NCBI GenBank assembly: GCA_035715725.1
Contig: DASTKT010000110.1
Location: 1 to 7,058, forward strand
DNA length: 7,058 nt
Source of the DNA: JADGGV01 sp035715725
GTDB lineage: Bacteria > Gemmatimonadota > Gemmatimonadetes > Longimicrobiales > RSA9
Reading direction: 5' to 3'
Under the pieces are notes generated by a model that was not told the origin of the DNA, searched no databases, and saw only the letters and a list, made by a program, of their open reading frames with translations. The position numbers and the translations under genes were made by a program. This document shows, piece after piece, positions 1 through 5,639 of this stretch (its first letter is position 1; every line of letters starts with the position of its first letter).

Positions 1-102
1 AACCGCTCGGAGATCCGGCTGCTGCGCCCGGGCGAGGAGCTGGACGGGGGCGACGTGCTGCCGGGGTTCCGGCTCGCGGTGGAGCGGTTGTTCGCGCGAT
101 GA
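1..102 (+). CDS. C-terminal fragment of a probable Uma2 (DUF820) family protein
   Basis: The first 102 bases are an open frame that enters from the left edge and stops at TGA 100-102, giving 33 residues. The tail contains EIRLLRPGEELDGGDVLPGFR and ends in VERLFAR. A 'Leu-x-x-Gly-x-x-Leu...LPGF' tail followed by a short hydrophobic helix is typical of Uma2-family proteins. These are small restriction-endonuclease-fold proteins of unclear role that are numerous in high-GC environmental bacteria and cyanobacteria. The catalytic core lies outside the window, so activity cannot be judged. It has no evident link to the carbohydrate genes downstream and is probably just a neighbour. The assignment rests on a short tail only. 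Confidence 0.6.
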   Translation, partial: NRSEIRLLRPGEELDGGDVLPGFRLAVERLFAR

Positions 103-179
103 TCCCGGGGCTGCTGCATTCCGTCTTGCATCGGCCGGATCCCGCGGGAGAGCTCCGCGGTGCCGCCGACCTGCATCCG

Positions 180-2273
180 ATGTTCTCACGACCCACGCCA
201 CGCCTCCGCCGCCTGGTCTGCCTCCTCCTGCTGCTGGGCGCCTGCCCGGCCCGGGCGCAGACGTGGACCGCCGACAACGGCAACGGCACGTACTCGAACC
301 CGCTCTTCTACGACGAGTTCTCGGACCCCGACCTGATCCGGGTCGGCAGCGACTTCTACCTGACCGGCACGACGATGCACTCCATGCCGGGGCTGCCGGT
401 GCTCCACTCGAAGGACCTGGTGAACTGGTCGTTCCTGGGCTATGCGCTCGACCGCCTCGACCTCGGCCCGGAGTTCCGGCTGGAGGGCGGGAAGCAGGCG
501 TACGGCCAGGGGATCTGGGCGCCGTCGTTCCGCTATCACGCCGGCACGTTCTACATCTTCTCCAACGTCAACCATCACACGACGCAGCTCTTCCGCGCCA
601 CGGACCCGAGGGGACCGTGGACGCGGACCGCGATGAAGCGCGCGTTCCACGATCTGTCGGTGCTGTTCGACGACGACGGGAAGGTCTACGTCGTCTGGGG
701 CTACCGGACGATCCACTTCGGGCAGCTCGACGATTCGCTCACGGACCTCGTGCCGGGCACGGAGCGCGTGATCATCGACGAGAGCGCCGGGATGGGCGAA
801 GGGCTCCACTTCTACGAGATCGGGGGGAAGTACTACATCACGAGCGCGTGGTACGCCGGGCGGATGCGGATGCCCTGCGCGCGCGCGGACCGGCCGGAGG
901 GGCCCTACGAGGTCAACCCCGCGATCAGCGCCGACGAGGATTTCGGCGTCGTTCGAGGGTACCGCCTGCGCTCGGACTCGACCGTGCCGTTCCGGATCGC
1001 CCCGCCCGACCCACGCGCGCGGGGCCAGATCTCGCTGCACCAGGGCGGGATCGTGGACACGCCCACGGGCGAGTGGTGGGGCTTCTCGATGATGGACTAC
1101 AACTCCGTCGGGCGGCTCACCGCGCTCTCGCCCGTGACCTGGAAGGACGGCTGGCCCTGGTTCGGCCTCCCCGGCAACCTCGGCCGCACGCCGCGCATCT
1201 GGACGAAGCCCCGCACCGGCACCACCTCGCCGCCGCATGCGCCGTACGCGCGCGGCGACGACTTCGGCGGGCCGGCGTTGCGCGACGTCTGGCAGTGGAA
1301 CCACGTCCCGGACGACGCGCGCTGGTCGCTGGCGGAGCGGCCGGGGTATCTGCGCCTGCACTCGCTCCCCGCCCCCGACCTCTGGTGGGCGCGCAACACG
1401 CTGACGCAGCGCGCCATCGGGCCGCGCTCCGTCCCGACCGTGGTGCTGGAGACGGCCGGGATGCGCCCGGGCGACGTCGCCGGGCTCGCGCTCTTCGGCC
1501 GGCCCTACGCCTGGATCGGCGTGCGCCGCGATTCGGCCGGCGCCTGGATCGAGGAGTTCGACCAGGCGACCGGGCGCAGCGTGCGCCGGCCGCTGCCGGG
1601 GAAGCGCGTCTGGCTGCGCGCCACCTGCGATTTCCTCACCGAGAAGGCGCGCTTCGGCTTCAGCACGGACGGCAGGCGCTTCGAGCCGCTCGGCGACGAG
1701 TTCACGATGGTCTTCCAGCTGCGCACGTTCCAGGGCGTGCGCTACGCGCTGTTCCACTTCAACGCCGGCGGCGCGAGTGGCGGGTACGCCGACTTCGATG
1801 CCGTGACCGTGCGCGAGCCGAACCCGCGCGGCCTCACGCGGCCGATCCCGCTGGGCCGCACGATCGCGATCTCGACCGCGCTCGCCGGCACGCCGCTGCG
1901 CGTCGGCGGCGCGGCGGCCTTCGAGGTGGTGGATCGCGGCGTCGGACGCGTGGCGCTGCGGACGCCGCTGGGCTTCGTCTCCGTCGACACGGCGGCCGGA
2001 GCGAGCCGTGTCGGCCTGCGGCCGGGCGAACCGACGGTAGCGGAGACGTTCCAGTGGATCGAGACGCCGTACGGCGACCTCGCGCTGCTCTCGCTCGCCA
2101 CCGACCGCTACCTGCGGATCGCTCCGGCGACCGGCGTCGTGTCCGTCGACCATCCCGGTCCGGAGCCGGGGCGCGACGACGGGGCGCAGTTCCGCTGGGT
2201 CGAGCGCGCCGGGGCCGCGACGCAGGCCACCGGCCGGCGGGCGGCCGCCCGGGATCCGGCTCGGCGGCCGTAG
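180..2273 (+). CDS. Exported GH43 beta-xylosidase/arabinofuranosidase with beta-sandwich and fascin-like trefoil domains
   Basis: A 697-residue glycosidase of family GH43, expected to remove xylose or arabinose from xylo-oligosaccharides by inversion. Residues 1-26 form a Sec signal peptide (basic RLRR, then a Leu-rich core, then ARA before Gln27). The five-bladed catalytic domain spans about 40-345. It shows the expected acids: Asp49 in FSDPD (general base), Asp158 in HDLS (pKa modulator) and Glu207 in GEGLH (general acid). His287 sits in HQGGIVDTPTGEWW, a conserved family segment. Residues about 356-546 (from DDFGG to ADFDAVTVRE) match the GH43 C-terminal concanavalin-like sandwich. About 560-675 is a three-repeat beta-trefoil resembling fascin, then a basic 20-residue tail. 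The ATG at 180 is chosen because it places the signal peptide at the N-terminus. An in-frame ATG at 99 would add 27 residues ahead of it and overlap the upstream stop. Neither start has a clear ribosome-binding site. The exact substrate is not readable from sequence. It runs convergent with the GH10 gene. Confidence 0.9.
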   Translation: MFSRPTPRLRRLVCLLLLLGACPARAQTWTADNGNGTYSNPLFYDEFSDPDLIRVGSDFYLTGTTMHSMPGLPVLHSKDLVNWSFLGYALDRLDLGPEFRLEGGKQAYGQGIWAPSFRYHAGTFYIFSNVNHHTTQLFRATDPRGPWTRTAMKRAFHDLSVLFDDDGKVYVVWGYRTIHFGQLDDSLTDLVPGTERVIIDESAGMGEGLHFYEIGGKYYITSAWYAGRMRMPCARADRPEGPYEVNPAISADEDFGVVRGYRLRSDSTVPFRIAPPDPRARGQISLHQGGIVDTPTGEWWGFSMMDYNSVGRLTALSPVTWKDGWPWFGLPGNLGRTPRIWTKPRTGTTSPPHAPYARGDDFGGPALRDVWQWNHVPDDARWSLAERPGYLRLHSLPAPDLWWARNTLTQRAIGPRSVPTVVLETAGMRPGDVAGLALFGRPYAWIGVRRDSAGAWIEEFDQATGRSVRRPLPGKRVWLRATCDFLTEKARFGFSTDGRRFEPLGDEFTMVFQLRTFQGVRYALFHFNAGGASGGYADFDAVTVREPNPRGLTRPIPLGRTIAISTALAGTPLRVGGAAAFEVVDRGVGRVALRTPLGFVSVDTAAGASRVGLRPGEPTVAETFQWIETPYGDLALLSLATDRYLRIAPATGVVSVDHPGPEPGRDDGAQFRWVERAGAATQATGRRAAARDPARRP
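1857..2204 (+). other. Three-repeat fascin-like beta-trefoil domain in the GH43 protein
   Basis: Residues about 560-675 of the GH43 protein carry a motif F-x-[VW]-[VI]-[DE] three times: FEVVD at 581, FQWIE at 624 and FRWVE at 671, spaced 43 and 47 residues apart. After the first two copies comes a strand of the type 'VALRTPLGFVSVD' or 'LALLSLATDRYLRI', the pattern of fascin/actin-crosslinking-like trefoils. Three units of about 45 residues is what a beta-trefoil needs. In secreted bacterial glycosidases such a domain is most simply a glycan-binding module, but no binding residues can be assigned here. Confidence 0.65.
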
Positions 2274-2411
2274 CGGCGGCCGGCCCTGGCTCGCACCCGC
2301 CCCGCGCGCCCACCCCGCCCGTGCGCCCCAAGCCGCCCGTGGCGCCCACAGCCGGCCCGGGCACCGCACCGGCCCTCGCGCCGCACCGGCCTCCGCGGCG
2401 GCCGGCGTCGC
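2274..2411. other. Convergent intergenic gap
   Basis: The 138 bases between the stop of the GH43 gene and the stop of the GH10 gene, which face each other. The stretch is C- and G-rich low-complexity sequence whose plus-strand frames read as proline- and arginine-rich text. I see no coding gene, no RNA gene and no hairpin followed by a T-run. Both genes presumably end transcription here or just inside each other. Confidence 0.6.
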
Positions 2412-3512
2412 TCACGGCGCCGCCAGCGCCGCCTTGACCGCGAAGTAGGCCGGCTTCGGCTGCATGTGGATGTCGAAGAGCACGGGCGCGCCCCAGCTCG
2501 CCGGATCGGCGACCCACGCCTGGCCGTCGTAGATCCCCTCGATCTCGATCGCGTTGCAGCTCGGCGTGCGCAGGCAGGCGCTCACCATGTTGCGGTAGGC
2601 CGTCGCCTGCACCTGCAGGTCCGCCGGGCTGGCGAGGCCGTTCTGCACCTTCACGTGCATGTCCGCTTCCGTGATCTGGATCTTCAAGCCCAGCGCCGCG
2701 AAGCGCGCGAAGTTGCTCGCGATCTGGTCGGCCGAGGGAGCGGCGTCGGCCTGGTAGTGGAACTGGAAGCCGATCCCGTCGATGGGCACGCCTCTGGCCT
2801 TCAGGTCGGCGAGCATCCGGTAGACCGCGTCCGACTTCGCGCTCGCCGTCTCGATGTTGTAGTCGTTGTAGTAGAGTGGGACGTCCGGGTCGGCGGCCCG
2901 TGCCCAGCGGAACGCCTGCTCGATGTAGTCGGCGCCGATGGCGTCGAGCCAGAGGGTCCGCCGCATGTTCGCGTCGTCGCCCATGGCCTCGTTCACGACA
3001 TCCCACGCGGCGAGCTTGCCCTTGAAGTGCCCCATCACCTTCTCGATGTGCTCCCTCAGGATCGCCCGGAGCGTGTCCGGCGGGTAGGCGCCGCTCGTGA
3101 CCCACGCCGGGACCTGCTCGTGCCACACGAGCGTATGCCCGCGCACCACCATGCCGTTTCGCCGGGCGAACGCGACGACCGAGTCCGCCTGCGTGTAGTT
3201 GAAGCTCGAGCGGGACGGGCGCAGGTAGTCGAACTTCATGAACGTCCCCGTCCACAGCATGCTGAACTCCCGCGCGACGATGCCTCGCAGGAGCGCACCG
3301 GAATCGCCCGGCATGGTCAGCACGCTGCCGGTCGCGGCGCCGATCCGGCGCCCGCGGGCGTCGCCGTAGAACCGCAGCGGCATCGTGTCGGCCGGCGTCC
3401 GGGTCCCGGTGGTGTCCGGCGTGAACGGCGCCATGTGCGAGTCGGCGCCGCAGGCGGCGAGGGCAGCCGCGGCGGCCAGCAGGAGTGCAGCGCCGAGACG
3501 GCGGCATCGCAT
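2412..3512 (-). CDS. Lipoprotein GH10 endo-1,4-beta-xylanase-family enzyme with altered glycone subsites
   Basis: A 366-residue single-domain GH10 enzyme; the family cuts beta-1,4-xylan backbones with retention of configuration. Residues 1-20 are a lipoprotein signal peptide with lipobox LAAC (Cys21), so it should be anchored in a membrane. Catalytic residues are present: Glu175 in WDVVNEAM (acid/base) and Glu282 in ITEADMH (nucleophile). Also intact are HTLVWHEQVPAW, YYNDYNIE and the Gln and His of GIGFQFHY. Unusually, the segment normally reading E-N-x-M-K-W is GTFMKF (89-94), so the -2 subsite Glu and Asn are Gly and Thr. The conserved Trp of the usual V-W-G motif is Glu325 (IEIEGIYD). The later Trp333 remains. 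The ATG at 3512 is preferred over 3530: it has GGAG 12 bases upstream and begins directly with the basic signal peptide, whereas 3530 has no ribosome-binding site. It is divergent from the esterase pair and probably shares their control region. GH10 membership is secure; xylan as substrate is inferred. Confidence 0.9.
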   Translation of the reverse strand: MRCRRLGAALLLAAAAALAACGADSHMAPFTPDTTGTRTPADTMPLRFYGDARGRRIGAATGSVLTMPGDSGALLRGIVAREFSMLWTGTFMKFDYLRPSRSSFNYTQADSVVAFARRNGMVVRGHTLVWHEQVPAWVTSGAYPPDTLRAILREHIEKVMGHFKGKLAAWDVVNEAMGDDANMRRTLWLDAIGADYIEQAFRWARAADPDVPLYYNDYNIETASAKSDAVYRMLADLKARGVPIDGIGFQFHYQADAAPSADQIASNFARFAALGLKIQITEADMHVKVQNGLASPADLQVQATAYRNMVSACLRTPSCNAIEIEGIYDGQAWVADPASWGAPVLFDIHMQPKPAYFAVKAALAAP

Positions 3513-3542
3513 GATCGCGTCTTGCTCCATTTAGATCAGGTG

Positions 3543-3548
3543 ATATTA
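3543..3548 (-). promoter_or_regulatory. Candidate -10 box for the GH10 gene
   Basis: On the minus strand this reads TAATAT, within an AT-rich island (about 3528-3563) that stands out sharply from the surrounding G+C-rich DNA. It lies 30 bases before the preferred GH10 start at 3512. Transcription starting some 7 bases downstream would leave about 24 bases of leader, enough for the GGAG ribosome-binding site, and would place the alternative ATG at 3530 almost at the transcript end. No good -35 hexamer is visible at the usual spacing, so this is a partial match. Confidence 0.35.
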
Positions 3549-3551
3549 TGT

Positions 3552-3567
3552 GCCAGGACAATCTGGC
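3552..3567. promoter_or_regulatory. Inverted repeat GCCAG-N6-CTGGC, candidate operator
   Basis: A perfect 5-bp inverted repeat with a 6-base spacer (GACAAT) lies immediately upstream of the -10-like box of the GH10 gene and within the divergent region serving both transcription units. Its position fits a regulator-binding site. Five-base arms can arise by chance and I do not recognise the sequence as the operator of a known family. Confidence 0.25.
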
Positions 3568-3571
3568 TCCG

Positions 3572-3604
3572 GCCGCCGCCGCGGGCCAGAGTCGCGGCGG
3601 CGGC
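3572..3604. repeat. Perfect 12-bp GC-only hairpin in the divergent region
   Basis: GCCGCCGCCGCG (3572-3583) and CGCGGCGGCGGC (3593-3604) are exact reverse complements, separated by nine bases (GGCCAGAGT). Every pair is G-C, so as RNA the stem would be very stable. If the esterase transcript begins upstream of it, the hairpin sits in that leader, ending 36 bases before the ribosome-binding site. No T-run follows, so it is not a standard intrinsic terminator. The arms are GCC/GGC triplet runs, which raises the odds of chance pairing. Confidence 0.55.
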
Positions 3605-3640
3605 GCGGCACCCCCTCCCTCTGCTCCGGATCCGCTCGAC

Positions 3641-3646
3641 GGAAGG
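3641..3646 (+). promoter_or_regulatory. Ribosome-binding site deciding the start of the sialate-O-acetylesterase-like gene
   Basis: GGAAGG lies seven bases before the ATG at 3654. It is the clearest Shine-Dalgarno-like site in the window and fixes that ATG as the start, although the reading frame stays open for more than 1 kb upstream. The start is also supported by the signal peptide that follows it. Confidence 0.7.
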
Positions 3647-3653
3647 TTCGACG

Positions 3654-5639
3654 ATGAACGGTGAACGGACGTGGACCGCGCTGGCGCTCGCCGGCGCGCT
3701 CATCTTCGGCGCGGGGCCGGCGTCGCGCCCGCTGGCGGGGCAGGCGCCGGCGGCGCCCGCGCTGCGGCTCTCGCCGCTCTTCACGGACGGCGTGGTCCTT
3801 CAGCGCGACGCGGCGCTTCCCGTCTGGGGCTCGGCGACGCCGGGCGCGGCGGTGACCGTGACGTTCCGCGGGACGAGCCGCGCGGTCCGGGCGGACGCGT
3901 CGGGCGCGTGGCGGGCGCTGCTCCCGCCGCAGCCGGCCGGCGGCCCGTACGAGCTGACGATCTCGGCCGCCGATTCGACGGTGACGCTGCGCGACGTGCT
4001 GGTGGGCGACGTCTGGGTGGCGTCGGGGCAGTCGAACATGGAGTTCCCGCTGGCGCAGGCGCGGAACGGGCGGGAGGCGGCCGCCGCGGCGCACGATTCC
4101 CTGCTCCGCCAGTTCTTCGTCCCGCACGCCTGGTCGCCGGCGCCGAAGTCGGAGCTGGAGGGCGGGCCGTGGAGGCCGGCGGACGCGCGGCACGCGGGGG
4201 ACTTCACGGCCGTCGGCTACTTCTTCGCCCGCGACCTCCGCCGCGCGCTCGGCGTCCCGATCGGGATCATCCACACGTCGTGGGGCGGCGCGAACGTCGA
4301 GAGCTGGCTCGGCGCGGCGGGGCAGGGGCTGAGCCGGAGCGCGGTCGACAGCATCGTGGCGGCGGACCGCAGCTACACGGCCCGGATCCGGGACACGCTG
4401 CGCGCGCGGCTCGGCGCGCTCCCCACGGTGGACAGCGGCCTGGTCGCGGGCCGGGCGGTGTGGGCCGACCCGGCGCTGGACGACGCGTCGTGGGCGACGC
4501 TTCCGGTGCCGGGATCGTGGGAGACCGCCGGCTACCCGGGCATGGATGGCGTCGCCTGGTACCGCGCGACGTTCGAGCTGGCGCCGGGGGAGGCGGGACG
4601 GCCGCTGCGGCTCGTGCTCGGCACGATCGACGACGACGACGTCACCTGGGTGAACGGCGTGGAGGTCGGGCGGACGACCGGGTACGACGTTCCGCGCGGC
4701 TACGCGATCCCGGCGGCGGCCGTGCACGCGGGCCGCAACGTGCTGGCGGTGCGGGTCGTGGACGGCGGCGGCGAAGGCGGGATCATCGGGCGACGCGGTC
4801 CCGTCTACCTCGACGTCGGGGGCGAGCGGCGCGCGCTGGCCGGTCCCTGGAGGTTCCGCGTCGCCGTGGTGGAGACGAAGCCGGACGGCCAGCGCATCAA
4901 CAAGATCCCCACGTACCTCTACAACGCGATGCTGCACCCTATCCTGGGCTATCCGATCAAGGGCGTGATCTGGTACCAGGGCGAATCCAACGCGAACAAC
5001 GACGAGCAGGCCGCGGCGTACCGGCGGCTCATGGCGGACCTCGTCACGAGCTGGCGGAAGGAATGGACCGGCGACGGCGGGCGGCCGTTCCCGTTCCTCT
5101 GGGTCCAGCTCCCGAACTACGGCCCGGTGGACACGGTCCCGCCGGCCCACGCCGGTTGGGCCACGCTGCGGGAATCGCAGGCGGCGGCGCTGGCGCTTCC
5201 CAACACCGGCCAGGCCATCGCCATCGACGTGGGCGAGGCCGGCAACCTGCACCCGACGGACAAGGAGACCGTCGGGCGGCGGCTCGCGCTGGTGGCGCGG
5301 AAGGTCGCGTACGGGGAGGACGTGGAGGCGTCCGGCCCGACGTACCGGCGCTTCGCGGTGCACGACGGCCGGGTGACGATCGAGTTCGACCACGCCGCCG
5401 GCGGGCTCGTCTCGAAGGCGCCGGACGGGAAGATCGGCGGCTTCGCCGTGGCCGGCGCGGACCGGCGCTGGGTCCGGGCGGACGCGCGCATCGACGGTGA
5501 CCGCGTCGTCGTCTGGAGCGACCGCGTGCCGCGCCCGGTGGCCGTGCGCTACGCCTGGTCGAACAGCCCGGCCGGGCTCTCGCTCTACAACCGCGCCGAC
5601 CTCCCCGCGGCGCCCTTCCGGACGGACGACTGGCCATGA
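3654..5639 (+). CDS. Exported sialate-O-acetylesterase-like SGNH acetylesterase
   Basis: A 661-residue member of the sialate O-acetylesterase (SASA/DUF303) family, expected to hydrolyse acetyl esters on sugars. In a xylan locus the likely role is acetyl-xylan or xylo-oligosaccharide deacetylation rather than sialic acid chemistry; that role is inference. Residues 1 to about 28 are a signal peptide (cleavage perhaps after RPLA). An N-terminal beta-sandwich (DGVVLQRDAALPVWG) leads to GQSNM with nucleophile Ser127. Then come HTSWGGANVESW, WYQGESN (440-446) and NLHP with catalytic His533 in the segment starting at Asp525. Residues about 260-400 are an inserted jelly-roll, beta-galactosidase-like sugar-binding domain (DASWATLPVPGSWE, VTWVNGVEVG, NVLAVRVVD). 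Length and domain order are usual for bacterial members. The residue three before His533 is Gly530, not the Asp of the classical D-x-x-H. The stop overlaps the next ATG by four bases (ATGA), implying co-transcription and translational coupling. Confidence 0.88.
   Translation: MNGERTWTALALAGALIFGAGPASRPLAGQAPAAPALRLSPLFTDGVVLQRDAALPVWGSATPGAAVTVTFRGTSRAVRADASGAWRALLPPQPAGGPYELTISAADSTVTLRDVLVGDVWVASGQSNMEFPLAQARNGREAAAAAHDSLLRQFFVPHAWSPAPKSELEGGPWRPADARHAGDFTAVGYFFARDLRRALGVPIGIIHTSWGGANVESWLGAAGQGLSRSAVDSIVAADRSYTARIRDTLRARLGALPTVDSGLVAGRAVWADPALDDASWATLPVPGSWETAGYPGMDGVAWYRATFELAPGEAGRPLRLVLGTIDDDDVTWVNGVEVGRTTGYDVPRGYAIPAAAVHAGRNVLAVRVVDGGGEGGIIGRRGPVYLDVGGERRALAGPWRFRVAVVETKPDGQRINKIPTYLYNAMLHPILGYPIKGVIWYQGESNANNDEQAAAYRRLMADLVTSWRKEWTGDGGRPFPFLWVQLPNYGPVDTVPPAHAGWATLRESQAAALALPNTGQAIAIDVGEAGNLHPTDKETVGRRLALVARKVAYGEDVEASGPTYRRFAVHDGRVTIEFDHAAGGLVSKAPDGKIGGFAVAGADRRWVRADARIDGDRVVVWSDRVPRPVAVRYAWSNSPAGLSLYNRADLPAAPFRTDDWP

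Noticed and set aside
2242..2270. Inverted repeat CGGCCGCC ... GGCGGCCG at the end of the GH43 gene as a terminator
   Set aside because: The stem lies wholly inside the coding sequence, has only eight G-C pairs with a 13-base loop, and has no T-run. In DNA of this composition it is likely chance.
186..2369. Long open frame on the minus strand across the GH43 gene (and similar ones at 1834-3561 and 3546-5393)
   Set aside because: The translations are rich in Arg, Pro, Gly and Ala with no recognisable motif, and they lie antisense to clear enzymes. High G+C content suppresses stop codons and makes such shadows expected.
263..2437. Second long plus-strand frame overlapping the GH43 gene
   Set aside because: It is out of frame with the motif-bearing GH43 protein, Arg/Ala/Pro-rich and without domains, so it is a compositional shadow.
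3539..3554. Possible sigma-54 promoter on the minus strand (TGGCAC followed by ATAATATCAC)
   Set aside because: The -24 element matches, but the -12 element should resemble TTGCA and reads ATCAC, so the site does not hold up.
2466..3653. Upstream extension of the sialate-O-acetylesterase-like frame by 396 codons
   Set aside because: This part runs antisense to the GH10 gene and resembles no protein. A good ribosome-binding site and a signal peptide mark the ATG at 3654 as the real start.
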